Position numbers and translations under genes: made by a program
DNA from: Rhodobium gokarnense
Lineage (GTDB): Bacteria; Pseudomonadota; Alphaproteobacteria; Rhizobiales; Rhodobiaceae
DNA: 64,000 nucleotides
Direction of reading: 5' to 3'
NCBI RefSeq assembly: GCF_025961475.1
Contig: NZ_JAOQNS010000013.1
Coordinates: 1 to 64,000 of the forward strand
Notes under the pieces: model-generated
Databases searched by the model: none
What the model was told of the DNA's origin: nothing
Seen by the model: the letters and a program-made list of their open reading frames with translations, nothing else
Shown: positions 1-9,076 of the stretch, one piece after another
How the letters are laid out: the number at the start of each line of letters is the position of its first letter
Position numbering within the stretch: position 1 is the first letter of the stretch

Positions 1-145
1 CACCAGGCGATCGGAAACATCCCCCCAAAGGCCTTCGCCGATCAAAAGAAAACCGAAAACCCATCACCGAATTCGTGAACTTGCACAGCAATGACAGCGG
101 CAAGTGCCGAATGATCGGCAACGGCCCCAGAACATCGGAGTTCCC

Positions 146-1174
146 ATGAAAGCGCTTGTCAAATCGAAGCCGGAACCGGGCCTCTGGCTCTCCGACGAAC
201 CGAGGCCCGAGATCGGCCCCGACGACGTCCTCATCCGCATCCGCAAGACCGGTATCTGCGGCACGGACATCCATATCTTCAACTGGGACGACTGGGCGGC
301 GGGCACGATCCCGGTGCCGATGATCGTCGGCCACGAATATGCCGGCGAGGTGGTCGAGGTCGGCGAGGACGTGACCAATGTCGCCGTCGGCCAGCGGGTC
401 TCGGGCGAGGGCCACGTGGTCGGCAAGACCAGCCGGGCGGCGCGGGCCGGGCGCTTCCACCTCGATCCGGAGACGAAGGGCATCGGCGTCAATATCCCCG
501 GCGCCTTTGCGGAATATCTGAAGGTCCCGGCCTTCAACGTGGTCGCGCTGCCCGACGACGTCGACGACGAGCTCGGCGCCATCCTCGACCCGCTCGGCAA
601 TGCGGTCCACACGGCGCTGACCTTCGACCTCGTCGGCGAGGACGTGCTGATTACCGGTGCCGGGCCGATCGGCATCATGGCCGCGGCCGTCGCCCGCCAT
701 GTGGGCGCCCGGCACGTCGTCATCACCGACATCAACCAGGACCGGCTCGATCTGGCGGCGACCGTCGCGGATGTGCGGCCCGTGAATGTGGCGCGCGAGA
801 CCGTGCGGGACGTGATGGGACGTCTCAATATGCGCGAGGGCTTCGACGTCGGGCTGGAGATGAGCGGCGCGCCCGCCGCCTTCGACGACATGCTGGAGCA
901 CCTCATCGTTGGCGGGCGGATCGCCATGCTCGGCCTTTCCGCCGAGCCCTATCCCGTCGACTGGTCGCGCTTCGTCCTCAAGCAGCTCACCGTCAAGGGC
1001 ATCTACGGCCGCGAGATGTTCGAGACCTGGCACAAGATGCTGGCGATGCTGCAGAGCGGTCTCGACATCCGCCCGGTGATCACCCACCGCTTCCCCATCG
1101 ACCGGTTCGAGGAGGGGTTCCAGGCGATGCGCTCGGGGACAAGCGGCAAGGTGGTGCTGGACTGGACGGCCTGA
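146..1174 (+). CDS. tdh: L-threonine 3-dehydrogenase
   Basis: NAD-dependent zinc alcohol-dehydrogenase-family enzyme that oxidises L-threonine to 2-amino-3-oxobutanoate, the first step of threonine breakdown to glycine; its usual partner gene kbl is not in the window. The 342-residue product keeps the catalytic zinc and proton-relay residues (Cys38, Thr40, His43, His63, Glu64), the Rossmann motif GAGPIG at 172-177 and the Tdh-typical [11 protein letters not shown]. The four structural-zinc cysteines of E. coli Tdh (93, 96, 99, 107) are replaced by Gly94, Ser97, Ala100 and Asp108, which is unusual. I chose the ATG at 146, not 104, because GGAG lies just upstream and homologues begin MKAL. Confidence 0.9.
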   Translation: MKALVKSKPEPGLWLSDEPRPEIGPDDVLIRIRKTGICGTDIHIFNWDDWAAGTIPVPMIVGHEYAGEVVEVGEDVTNVAVGQRVSGEGHVVGKTSRAARAGRFHLDPETKGIGVNIPGAFAEYLKVPAFNVVALPDDVDDELGAILDPLGNAVHTALTFDLVGEDVLITGAGPIGIMAAAVARHVGARHVVITDINQDRLDLAATVADVRPVNVARETVRDVMGRLNMREGFDVGLEMSGAPAAFDDMLEHLIVGGRIAMLGLSAEPYPVDWSRFVLKQLTVKGIYGREMFETWHKMLAMLQSGLDIRPVITHRFPIDRFEEGFQAMRSGTSGKVVLDWTA

Positions 1175-1196
1175 GGCGGGCGGTACGGCAGCACTG

Positions 1197-1892
1197 ATGA
1201 TCACGTTCCTCGCCGCGCTTTTTTGCTTTTTCCTCTTCCATGCGGTGCCGGCGCAGCCGGCCGTGCGCCGGCGGCTGGTGGCGATGCTGGGGCGAAGACC
1301 CTATCTCGCCGCCTATTCGGTGCTCTCAACGCTGCTGCTTGCCTGGCTGATCGTTGCGGCATGGAAAGCCCCCTATGTGCCGCTGTGGGCGCCCGAGCCG
1401 TGGCAGGCGGGGCTTGCCGTCGTGCTTGTCCCCATCGGTCTTTTCCTGACGGTTGCCGGTGCGGTCTCCGCCAATCCGTTCTCCGTGACGCTCACCGCCG
1501 CGCCGTTCGATCCCGAACGACCGGGGATTATTGCCCTCACCCGCCATCCGGTGCTCTGGGGTCTCTTCTTCTGGGGGTTCGCCCACACCATCGCCAATGG
1601 CGACGCGGTCGGACTCATCCTCTTCGGCACCCTCACCGTCTTTGCCGGAACGGGGACCCTCATCGCCGACCGGCGGGCCAGGCGCCGCCTCGGCCTTGAG
1701 GAATGGGAAAGGCTCGCCCGCGGCACGTCCAACCTGCCCCTAGCCGCACTGGTTTCAGGCAAGGCGCGCTGGACAGCCGACCGGGCGCAGGCCCTCGGCC
1801 TTGCCGCTTCCCTTGCCGCCAGCCTCTACCTGCTCCTCGCCGGCGGTCACCTCGCCCTTTTCGGCGTCGACCCGCTTATCTGGTGGCGCTGA
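1197..1892 (+). CDS. NnrU family integral membrane protein
   Basis: A 231-residue polytopic membrane protein of the NnrU family. It shows the family's N-terminal FHAVPAQP pattern, the tract GRRPYLAAYSVLS, and a central TRHPVLWG motif followed by a helix with FWGFAH. About six hydrophobic helices are visible. Some NnrU genes sit near denitrification genes, but the biochemical role is not established and nothing here points to denitrification. It follows tdh by 22 bp on the same strand and may be cotranscribed. A hairpin with a T-rich flank lies just after its stop. Confidence 0.8.
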   Translation: MITFLAALFCFFLFHAVPAQPAVRRRLVAMLGRRPYLAAYSVLSTLLLAWLIVAAWKAPYVPLWAPEPWQAGLAVVLVPIGLFLTVAGAVSANPFSVTLTAAPFDPERPGIIALTRHPVLWGLFFWGFAHTIANGDAVGLILFGTLTVFAGTGTLIADRRARRRLGLEEWERLARGTSNLPLAALVSGKARWTADRAQALGLAASLAASLYLLLAGGHLALFGVDPLIWWR

Positions 1893-1902
1893 CCCGGAAA
1901 AC

Positions 1903-1937
1903 AAAAAGGCCGGCGCTTTTGCGGCGCCGACCTTTCC
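1903..1937. terminator. Bidirectional rho-independent terminator
   Basis: Arms GGCCGGCGC and GCGCCGACC (one G-T wobble) enclose a short loop. The stem is flanked by an A-run on the left and a T-rich stretch on the right. It sits between the convergent ends of the NnrU-like gene and the iron-binding protein gene, so it can serve both. Confidence 0.6.
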
Positions 1938-1964
1938 GTCATTTGCTTGAATCGGATGTCGGGT

Positions 1965-3017
1965 TCAGGAGCCCGGGCCGTCGTCGAAGGCGACCTCGTC
2001 GACCAGTTCGGAGGCGCGCTTGCGGTATTTGGCGACCTCGATCAGCGGCAGGTCGTCGGCCTTGAAGTCACCCCAGGACTTCACCAGGTCGGACGGCTCC
2101 ACGTCCGGATTGACCGGGTATTCGTAGTTGACGCCGGCATAGATGTGCTGGGCCTCGTCGGAGGCGAGGAATTCCATCAGCTTGACGGCGTTCTCCCGGT
2201 TCGGGGAGAACTTCGCCATCACCATGCCGGACATGTTGACGTGGGTGCCGCGGCCTTCGGTGTTGGGGAACAGGATGTGCACCGAGGCGGCCCAGTCCTT
2301 CTGTTCCGGCTCCTTCTCGTTGGTCATCATCTGGCCCATGTAATAGGTGTTGCCGAGCGAGATGTCGCAGAGCCCGCCGAAGATGTTCTTGACCTGGGCG
2401 CGGTCGTTGCCGGCCGGCTTGACCGCCAGGTTGTTCTTCACCTTCTGCAGCCATTCCCGGGTCGCCTCCTCGCCATTGTGGGCGATCAGCGAGGCAACGA
2501 GGCCGATGGTGTAGTCGTGCTGGCCGGAGCGGGTGCAGATGCGGCCCTTCCATTTCGGATCGGCCAGTTCCTCATAGGTGATGGCATCCTGCGGCACCCG
2601 CTCGCGCGAGGCATAGACGACGCGGGCGCGGGTCGTCAGGCCGAACCAGTGGCCCTCGGGATCGCGGTATTTGGCCGGGATGTTGTTGTGCAGGACGTCG
2701 CTTTCGACGCTCTGGGTGATGCCCATCTGCTTGGTGGCATCGAGCCGGCCGATGTCGGTGGACAGCAGCAGGTCGGCCGGCGAATTGCGGCCCTCGATGC
2801 GGATCCGCTCCTCAAGCCCCTTCTTGGCGAAGATGACGTTGACCTGGATGCCGGTCTCCTCGGTGAAGGCATCGAGCAGGGGTTTGATCAGATAGGGCTG
2901 GCGGTAGGAATAGACGTTGACGGAGCCGTCCGCGGCGGCCGGCGCAGCAGCGCCGAGGGCGAGGGTCGCGGCAAGGACGCCGCCAAGCGCGCCGTTCCGG
3001 CAAATTCGTTTCAACAT
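1965..3017 (-). CDS. Ferric iron ABC transporter substrate-binding protein (FbpA/FutA type)
   Basis: Periplasmic iron-binding protein of 350 residues. A signal peptide (MLKRICRN, hydrophobic core, cut near APAAADG) precedes a mature start VNVYSYRQPYLIKPLL. The family hallmarks NTYYMG (tyrosines that bind Fe3+ in this family), LLLSTDIGRL, GRICTRSGQ and NYEYPVNP are all present. The start at 3017 fits an AGGGAG ribosome site and the signal peptide; longer in-frame starts would add a basic, unconserved stretch. No permease or ATPase gene lies beside it, so it must work with a transporter encoded elsewhere. A pair of TTGCAAT-type direct repeats upstream may be an iron- or metal-responsive operator. 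Confidence 0.88.
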   Translation of the reverse strand: MLKRICRNGALGGVLAATLALGAAAPAAADGSVNVYSYRQPYLIKPLLDAFTEETGIQVNVIFAKKGLEERIRIEGRNSPADLLLSTDIGRLDATKQMGITQSVESDVLHNNIPAKYRDPEGHWFGLTTRARVVYASRERVPQDAITYEELADPKWKGRICTRSGQHDYTIGLVASLIAHNGEEATREWLQKVKNNLAVKPAGNDRAQVKNIFGGLCDISLGNTYYMGQMMTNEKEPEQKDWAASVHILFPNTEGRGTHVNMSGMVMAKFSPNRENAVKLMEFLASDEAQHIYAGVNYEYPVNPDVEPSDLVKSWGDFKADDLPLIEVAKYRKRASELVDEVAFDDGPGS

Positions 3018-3184
3018 ACGTCGTTCTCCCTGATGTCGTGCCCGGACAGTGTGCGGCGGGCCGCGGTCCTTACCGCCTCGTGCCGCGCTGCGACCGACAT
3101 CCCCTCGGCGATCGCTTCGTCCGGCAGACCTTTCCCGTCTGCCATAAAGGGCGTTTCGGTGCCACCCCGATGGGCCTCTGGATA

Positions 3185-3213
3185 TTGCAATTGCGACTGA
3201 TTTGCAATCGCGA
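3185..3213. promoter_or_regulatory. Candidate metal-regulator operator (two 12-bp direct repeats)
   Basis: TTGCAATTGCGA (3185-3196) and TTGCAATCGCGA (3202-3213) match at 11 of 12 positions and are spaced 17 bp start to start. The TTGCAA core is itself a palindrome. Position upstream of a ferric-iron binding protein and resemblance to TGCAA-type Fur/Mur boxes of alphaproteobacteria suggest metal control; this is inference. Confidence 0.35.
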
Positions 3214-3383
3214 AAAGAACCAAAGGACCGATCCCAAGGCTGGGCCGGCATGAAAAACGCGCCCCGCGACGGGCGCGGGACGCGTCTTCGACAAGGGAGC
3301 CTGTCGGGGAACGGCCCCCTCTTTCGGGAGTGCGGGCTGCAGACAGGTGGCGATGGCGGCCCGCGGCTCCCGTCCCTGGCGGG

Positions 3384-3410
3384 GCCGGCCGGGCATTGGC
3401 GCCGGCCGGC
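3384..3410 (-). terminator. Hairpin after the Spy-like gene
   Basis: Perfect 9-bp arms GCCGGCCGG and CCGGCCGGC surround a 9-base loop 21 bp past the stop codon. No T-run follows, so it may act as a 3' end stabiliser or weak terminator. Confidence 0.4.
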
Positions 3411-3430
3411 ATCCCTGATCCTTTCGGGGT

Positions 3431-4330
3431 CTACAGCTTGGTGCTGTCGGGTTCGCCGCTGTCGGTAGCGCCGTCGTCCGACGGGTTATCCTCGGGCGCC
3501 TCGTCCATCATGTTGCTGTCGTCGTCACCCGGGTCGTCGGCGCTGTCGTCGGTGTCCCAGGGGTTCTGGCCCATCTGCGGCGGGCCACCCCAGCCGGGGC
3601 CGCCCCATGCCGGTCCGCCCCAGCCGGGGCCGGGACCATAGCCCGGACGACCATAGCCCGGACCGGGGCCGTAGCCCGGACCGTCCCAGCGGTCATCCCA
3701 GCGGCCGGGTCCGCCCCAGCCGGGGCCACCCCAGCCGGGACCGCGCCCATAGCCGGGGCCAGGGCCGTAACCGGGGCCGGGACCATAGCCCGGACCACCC
3801 CAGCCGCGCATGCCGCGCATCCCGCGTTTGCCGCGCATGCCGTTGCGGCCGCCGCGCCAGCCGCGGCGCATGTCGTAGAGCGCCTGCTTCTGGTCGTCAC
3901 TAAGGCTGGCATAGAGCTTTTCGAGCGCCGGGCGGATTTCCTTGATGGCGGCGAGCCGGGCCTCCAGGCGCTTTTCGACCTGGGCGAGCCGCTCCGGCGG
4001 GGTCGCGCTCGGGCCGGGCCAGCTCTTGCAGGCCTCCTGCACCCCGGCGCGGGCCTTGCCGACCGCCGAGCGCAGGTCCGCGATCAGCGGCTTCTGCTCC
4101 TCGGTCGGATCGATCGCCTGTTCGGCGCGATCGAGCATGGCCTCCATGCGCGGGCTGGCGGCGCCACGGCAGGTCATGGCCATCATCGGGCCGCCCAACA
4201 TGCCGCGTCCGCCGGCCCCCGGACCGCCGCGCGGACCGTAGGGGCCGCCGAAAGCGTAGGCGCCTACGGCGCTTGCTCCGAGCGCAGCGGCAACAAGGCC
4301 GGCGGTCAGAAGCTGGGTTCTCCGTCTCAT
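3431..4330 (-). CDS. Spy/CpxP-like periplasmic protein with Gly-Pro-Tyr repeats and acidic tail
   Basis: A 299-residue exported protein. A signal peptide (MRRRTQLLTAGLVAAALGAS) leads to a helical Spy/CpxP-like region of about residues 55-165 with two LTxxQ-type motifs (PTEEQK and LSDDQKQAL). A low-complexity stretch of GPGYGPGP and GWGGPGW repeats follows, then an acidic tail rich in Asp and Ser. Proteins of this family are periplasmic chaperones or metal/envelope-stress sensors; the repeat and tail are extra to the usual ~150 residues. The start at 4330 has a GGAAGG ribosome site. A direct repeat of the OmpR/PhoB type lies about 105 bp upstream. Confidence 0.7.
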   Translation of the reverse strand: MRRRTQLLTAGLVAAALGASAVGAYAFGGPYGPRGGPGAGGRGMLGGPMMAMTCRGAASPRMEAMLDRAEQAIDPTEEQKPLIADLRSAVGKARAGVQEACKSWPGPSATPPERLAQVEKRLEARLAAIKEIRPALEKLYASLSDDQKQALYDMRRGWRGGRNGMRGKRGMRGMRGWGGPGYGPGPGYGPGPGYGRGPGWGGPGWGGPGRWDDRWDGPGYGPGPGYGRPGYGPGPGWGGPAWGGPGWGGPPQMGQNPWDTDDSADDPGDDDSNMMDEAPEDNPSDDGATDSGEPDSTKL

Positions 4331-4683
4331 GACGTTTCCCTTCCTGTGAATGATCTGTCGTCGCGCTTTGCGCAACGGCCGAAGCGTGCGCCCCGTCCCC
4401 AAGGTTGTCAATTTGGCCCTACATTAAGTTTTTGTAATGGCACGGTAATCCTGCGTCCATCCGACGCTTCTCCTTGGCCTTGTTCTAAGAATCGTCCGCA
4501 GAAGTTGCAGCCTCGATGTCCCTGCCGGATCGTTCCACACCCCCGGCCCGGAACGCCGTTTTCCGGGCGCGGGCTTTCGCCGCGGCCGGCCGAGGTTGTG
4601 CTTTGGCGCGGCCTCCCTCATCTCGGCGGCGACAATCGCAGCGGGTGCCAAGCGGGGCCCGGGCGCGTAGGATGGCCGCCGTG
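4331..4683. other. Divergent intergenic region between the Spy-like gene and the ABC exporter operon
   Basis: This 353-bp space separates two divergent units and should hold both promoters. A TTGACA is visible on the minus strand at 4406-4411, without a convincing -10. The clearest element is the GTAAT direct repeat at 4434-4449. The part beyond 4520 is GC-rich and featureless. Confidence 0.4.
4434..4449. promoter_or_regulatory. Candidate response-regulator box, GTAAT-N6-GTAAT
   Basis: Two GTAAT pentamers at 4434-4438 and 4445-4449, 11 bp apart start to start, as expected for OmpR/PhoB-family response regulators and similar to the CpxR box GTAAA-N5/6-GTAAA. The neighbour is a Spy/CpxP-like gene, the classical kind of Cpx target. 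No two-component genes are in the window. Confidence 0.3.
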
Positions 4684-5436
4684 ATGACACTTACGAAGCA
4701 GAACAGGCATCCGACCGGGGCCGACCCGGCCGCCGGGCCCGTCTTTCGCACCGAGGGCCTCGTCAAGGTCTACAAGACCGGCGCGGTAAAGGTTCAGGCG
4801 TTGCGCGGCGTCGACTTTTCGGCCGCCGCCGGGGAGTTCGTCGTCCTGCTCGGCCCCTCCGGCTCCGGCAAGTCGACCTTTCTCAACATCGTCGGCGGGC
4901 TCGATACGGCAACTTCCGGCACGGCCTTCTTCCGCGACACGGAACTGACCGCCCTCGGCGACCGGGAACTGACCCGCTACCGGCGCGAACATGTCGGTTT
5001 CGTCTTCCAGTTCTACAATCTGGTGCCGAGCCTGACGGCGCTGGAGAACGTCGCGCTCGTTACCGAAATTTCGCGCGCGCCGATGCAGCCGGAGGACGCC
5101 CTTGCCCTCGTCGGCCTTGCCGAGCGGCTCGACCACTTTCCGGCCCAGCTTTCCGGCGGCGAACAGCAGCGGGTGGCGATCGCCCGGGCAATCGCTAAGA
5201 ACCCGGATGTGCTCCTGTGCGACGAGCCGACCGGCGCGCTCGATTCCAAGACCGGCATTCAGGTGCTCGACGCCCTCGTCAAGGTCAACGGGGAGCTCGG
5301 CACGACGACGCTGGTCATTACTCACAACGTGGCGATCCGCGAGATCGCCCACCGGGTGGTGCGGTTCGGCGACGGCCGCATCGTCGCGGAAGAAACGATC
5401 GAGACGCGCAAGCGTCCGGCCGACGTGACCTGGTAG
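4684..5436 (+). CDS. MacB/LolD-type ABC transporter ATP-binding protein
   Basis: A 250-residue ATPase of the MacB/LolD class. It has Walker [11 protein letters not shown]-loop [16 protein letters not shown], signature LSGGEQQR, Walker [14 protein letters not shown] and the switch histidine in VITHN. It opens a three-gene unit with an FtsX-type permease and a HlyD-type adaptor, the layout of a tripartite exporter. The start is taken at 4684; ATG at 4672 and GTG at 4681 are alternatives, and AGGA at about 4668 could serve any of them. The substrate is not evident. Confidence 0.85.
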   Translation: MTLTKQNRHPTGADPAAGPVFRTEGLVKVYKTGAVKVQALRGVDFSAAAGEFVVLLGPSGSGKSTFLNIVGGLDTATSGTAFFRDTELTALGDRELTRYRREHVGFVFQFYNLVPSLTALENVALVTEISRAPMQPEDALALVGLAERLDHFPAQLSGGEQQRVAIARAIAKNPDVLLCDEPTGALDSKTGIQVLDALVKVNGELGTTTLVITHNVAIREIAHRVVRFGDGRIVAEETIETRKRPADVTW

Positions 5437-5484
5437 GCCGTCGGCGACATCGGCCGAAAAGGCCGGGAGGAAGGAAGACGCACC

Positions 5485-7851
5485 ATGGTGCGGAGCCTTG
5501 ACCGCAAATTGCTGCGCGACCTCGTCCGCCTGTGGCCGCAGGCGCTGGCGATCGCCATGGTGATGGCGGCGGGCGTCGCGACGCTGATCCTTGCCGTCGG
5601 CGCCCACCAGTCCCTCGACGAGACGCGCGCCGCCTATTACGAGCGCAACCGCTTCGCCGACGTCTTTGCCGAGGCAACGCGGGCGCCGAAGCGGCTCGGC
5701 GATGCCATTGCCGCGATCCCCGGCGTCAGCGCGGTGGAGACACGGATCGTCGAGGTCGCGCTCCTCGACATCCCGGACATGAGCGCGCCGGCCTCCGCCC
5801 AGCTCGTCTCGCTGCCCGACATCGGCCGGCCGGTGCTCAACCGGCTCTACATGCGCGAGGGGCGGCGCCCGATCGTCGGCGACGAGAACGAGGTCGTCGT
5901 CAACGAGGCGTTTGCCGAGGCGCATGGCTTTACCATCGGCTCGCGCTTCAAGGCGCTTCTCAAAGGCGCCAAGCGCGAGGTCCGCATCGTCGGCATCGCC
6001 CTGTCGCCGGAGTTCATCTACACCATCGGTCCCGGCGACCTGATGCCCGATCCGCGCCGCTTCGGCATCGTCTGGATGTCGGAAAAGACGCTGGCCGCCG
6101 CCTACGACCTCGACGGCGCATTCTCCAACGTCACCGTCTCGCTCCTGCGCGATGCCAACGAGGACGCGGTCATCGGTGCCCTCGACGACCTCCTCGCCCG
6201 CTATGGCGGGGCCGGCGCCTACGGCCGCAAGGACCAGATCTCGCACGCCTTCATCGAGGCGGAGCTGGAGCAGCTCGCGGCCATGGCGCGCATCCTGCCG
6301 CCGATCTTCCTCATCGTCGCCGCCTTCCTCGTCAACATGACGATGTCGCGGCTGGTGGCGCTGGAGCGCGAGCAGATCGGCCTCCTGAAGGCGATCGGCT
6401 ACGGCAACGGCGCCATCGGCATGCACTATCTGAAATTCGTGCTTGCCATCGCCGTTGCCGGCACGCTGATCGGGGCGATCGCCGGCACCTGGCTCGGCAT
6501 CGGCCTTGCGCGGATGTATGGCGACTTCTTCCATTTCCCGTTCCTGATCTTCCGCAAGGACCCTTCCATCTACGTCATCGCGGTCCTCGTCACCGTGGTG
6601 ACCGCCGGCGCCGGCGCGCTGAAGACCGTCTCCGGCATCGCGAAGCTGTCGCCGGCCGTCGCCATGGCTCCGCCCGCCCCGGCCGTCTATTCGCGCTCGC
6701 CGTTCTGGCGCATCGCCCGGCTGATCGGGCTGCCCCAGAGCCTCACCATGGTGATCCGCCACCTCGTCCACGTGCCGGTGCGTACCGGCTCGTCGATCCT
6801 CGGCATCGCGCTTGGCGTTTCCATCGTCATCGCCTCGATCTGGTCCTACCCCTCCATCGACTTCATGGTCGACGTGACGTTCTTCCGGGCCGACCGCCAG
6901 GACGCCTCGATCAGCTTTTCGGAGACCAAGCGGATCGCCGCGGCCTATGAGGTGGCGCGGCTGCCGGGGGTGCTTGCCGTGGAGCCGTTCCGCTCCGTTC
7001 CTGTGCGCATCCGCTTCGGCCACAGGGAACGGCGGGTGTCCGTGCTGGGCAAGCCGGCGGATGCCACGCTCAGCCGGGTGATCGCCATGGACCTGACGCC
7101 GCTGCAGATGCCGAAGAGCGGGATCGTGCTTTCCGACATGCTGGCGCGCACGATCGGGGCGCGGACCGGCGACGTCGTCGAACTGGACCTGCTGGAAGGC
7201 GACCGGCGCACGGTGCGGGTGCCGGTGTCGGCAACGGTGGAAAGCTTCATCGGCCTTTCCGCCTATATGGAGCTTTCCGCGCTCAACCGGCTGAAGCGCG
7301 AGGGGGCGCTGATCTCCGGCGTCCATTTCAGCCTCGATACGGCGAAGCAGGACGCGCTCTATGCCGAGATCACCGACATCCCGGCGGCCAATTTCATCGT
7401 CCTGCAAAAGGCCTCGTTGAAGCAGTTCCGCGCCACGCTGGCGGAGAGCATCTTCATCATGACCTTCGTCTATGTGACGCTCGCCTCCATCATCGCCTTC
7501 GGCGTCGTCTACAACTCCGCCCGCATCTCGCTGTCGGAGCGCGGGCGGGAGCTGGCGAGCCTGCGCGTCCTTGGCTTCACGCGGGCCGAGGTCTCGCGCA
7601 TCCTCCTATTGGAACTGGCGATCATCACCTTCCTTGCCCAGCCGCTCGGCTGCGTCATCGGCTACGGCTTCGCCTATGCCATCGTCGCCGGTTTCGAGAG
7701 CGAGCTCTATCAGGTGCCGTTCGTGCTGACGCCGGACGTCTTTGCCTGGTCGAGCATCGTCGTCCTGTCCGCGGCGGCCATTTCCGCCCTCATCGTCAGG
7801 CGGCGGATCGACCATCTCGACCTCATCGAAGTTCTGAAAACCCGGGAGTGA
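5485..7851 (+). CDS. ABC transporter permease, two FtsX-type domains
   Basis: A 788-residue inner-membrane permease. An N-terminal helix (about residues 17-40) precedes a periplasmic MacB-like core. A first FtsX block begins near residue 270 (ILPPIFLIVAAFLVNM) and a second near 653 (IFIMTFVYVTLASIIAFG) with the family motif RGRELASLRVLGFT. Duplicated FtsX domains are typical of macrolide/lipoprotein-type exporters. It starts 48 bp after the ATPase with a GGAGGAAGG ribosome site and ends 4 bp before the adaptor gene, so the three are one operon. Confidence 0.87.
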   Translation: MVRSLDRKLLRDLVRLWPQALAIAMVMAAGVATLILAVGAHQSLDETRAAYYERNRFADVFAEATRAPKRLGDAIAAIPGVSAVETRIVEVALLDIPDMSAPASAQLVSLPDIGRPVLNRLYMREGRRPIVGDENEVVVNEAFAEAHGFTIGSRFKALLKGAKREVRIVGIALSPEFIYTIGPGDLMPDPRRFGIVWMSEKTLAAAYDLDGAFSNVTVSLLRDANEDAVIGALDDLLARYGGAGAYGRKDQISHAFIEAELEQLAAMARILPPIFLIVAAFLVNMTMSRLVALEREQIGLLKAIGYGNGAIGMHYLKFVLAIAVAGTLIGAIAGTWLGIGLARMYGDFFHFPFLIFRKDPSIYVIAVLVTVVTAGAGALKTVSGIAKLSPAVAMAPPAPAVYSRSPFWRIARLIGLPQSLTMVIRHLVHVPVRTGSSILGIALGVSIVIASIWSYPSIDFMVDVTFFRADRQDASISFSETKRIAAAYEVARLPGVLAVEPFRSVPVRIRFGHRERRVSVLGKPADATLSRVIAMDLTPLQMPKSGIVLSDMLARTIGARTGDVVELDLLEGDRRTVRVPVSATVESFIGLSAYMELSALNRLKREGALISGVHFSLDTAKQDALYAEITDIPAANFIVLQKASLKQFRATLAESIFIMTFVYVTLASIIAFGVVYNSARISLSERGRELASLRVLGFTRAEVSRILLLELAIITFLAQPLGCVIGYGFAYAIVAGFESELYQVPFVLTPDVFAWSSIVVLSAAAISALIVRRRIDHLDLIEVLKTRE

Positions 7852-7855
7852 AGCC

Positions 7856-9076
7856 ATGGGCACGCTTGTGCGCCGGCTCGTCTACCTCGTCGTCATCCCA
7901 GCTGTTGCCGGCACCATCGCCTGGGCGATGTGGCCGCGTCCGGTCTCCGTCGACACCGCGGAAATCGTCCGCCAGCCGCTGGAAGTGACCGTGGAGGATG
8001 AGGGCGTCACCCGCATCCGCGAGGTCTACACCGTCTCCGCGCCGATCTCCGGCAAGGTGACGCGGGCGCCGCGCGAGGTCGGCGATGCCGTCACGGCGGG
8101 AACGACCGTCGTCGCGGAGATCATGCCGACCGATCCGACGTTCCTCGATGCGCGCAGCCGGCGGGTCGCGGAGGCCGCCGTGGAGGCCGCCCGCGCCGCC
8201 GTGCAGCTCGCCGCGGCCGAGGTGAAGGAGGCAACAACCCAGCTCGATTTCGCCCGGAGCGACCTCAGCCGGGCCGCGCGCCTCGCTGAGCGCAAGACGA
8301 TCTCCGTCCGGACGCTGGAAAAGGCCGAGGTCGACGTGACGACGGCCGAGGCGAAGGTCGCCAGCGCCAAGGCGTCGCTGGAGGTCCGTCGGCGCGAGCT
8401 GGAAAGCGCGCGGGCGCAGCTCATCCAGCCGGGTGCGGAGGAAGAGCTGGGCGCGGGCTGCTGCGTCAACGTGCCGGCGCCGGTCAGCGGCCGGGTCCTG
8501 AAGCTGATCACTGAAAGCGAGACGGTGGTTACCGCCGGTACGGGGCTCCTTGAAATCGGCGACCCGCACGACCTTGAGATCGTCGTCGATCTGTTGTCGC
8601 GCGATGCCGTCCGGGTGACGCCGGGCGCAGAGGCGCAGATCGTGAACTGGGGCGGGCCGAAGCCGCTCAAGGCCGTGGTCAAGCGGGTCGATCCGGCAGC
8701 CTTCACCAAAATCTCCGCGCTCGGCATCGAGGAGCAGCGGGTCAAGACCATCCTCGACCTGACGAGCCCGGAGGAAGACTGGGCCTCGCTCGGCCACGCG
8801 TTCCGGGTCGTCGCCCGCATTGTCGTCTGGCGCGACGAGGACGCCGTCACCGTGCCGCTTGCCGCCCTCTTCCGGCGCGGCGAGGACTGGGCCGTCTTCA
8901 AGGCGGTGGACGGGACGGCGACACTGCAGAAGGTCGAGATCGGGGAGCGGAACCTTTCCCTTGCCGAGGTCAAGGCCGGGCTCGAACCGGGCGACACCGT
9001 CATCGTCCATCCGAGCGACAAAGTTGCCGACGGCGTCGCCATCGAGGATCGGGGGATGCTGGAGACGGAGGAGTAG
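7856..9076 (+). CDS. HlyD/MacA-family periplasmic adaptor protein
   Basis: A 406-residue membrane-fusion protein. One N-terminal anchor (residues about 7-25, LVYLVVIPAVAGTIAWAM) precedes a biotinyl-lipoyl half-motif (VSAPISGKV), a long coiled-coil hairpin at about 108-188 and the second lipoyl half (VPAPVSGRVLKL). A beta-barrel region follows. It would link the FtsX-type permease to an outer-membrane channel, whose gene is not here. It completes the exporter operon. Confidence 0.85.
   Translation: MGTLVRRLVYLVVIPAVAGTIAWAMWPRPVSVDTAEIVRQPLEVTVEDEGVTRIREVYTVSAPISGKVTRAPREVGDAVTAGTTVVAEIMPTDPTFLDARSRRVAEAAVEAARAAVQLAAAEVKEATTQLDFARSDLSRAARLAERKTISVRTLEKAEVDVTTAEAKVASAKASLEVRRRELESARAQLIQPGAEEELGAGCCVNVPAPVSGRVLKLITESETVVTAGTGLLEIGDPHDLEIVVDLLSRDAVRVTPGAEAQIVNWGGPKPLKAVVKRVDPAAFTKISALGIEEQRVKTILDLTSPEEDWASLGHAFRVVARIVVWRDEDAVTVPLAALFRRGEDWAVFKAVDGTATLQKVEIGERNLSLAEVKAGLEPGDTVIVHPSDKVADGVAIEDRGMLETEE

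Larger units (their letters stand above)
3018..3430. other. Intergenic region before the iron-binding protein gene
   Basis: This 413-bp space holds a GC-rich hairpin at the end of the upstream Spy-like gene (3384-3410) and, about 170-195 bp before the iron-binding protein start, two direct repeats. I see no coding signal in it on either strand. Confidence 0.5.

Noticed and set aside
4618-7407. 929-codon open frame on the minus strand over the ABC exporter genes
   Set aside because: Antisense shadow of the ATPase and permease genes, with low-complexity composition and no recognisable motif.
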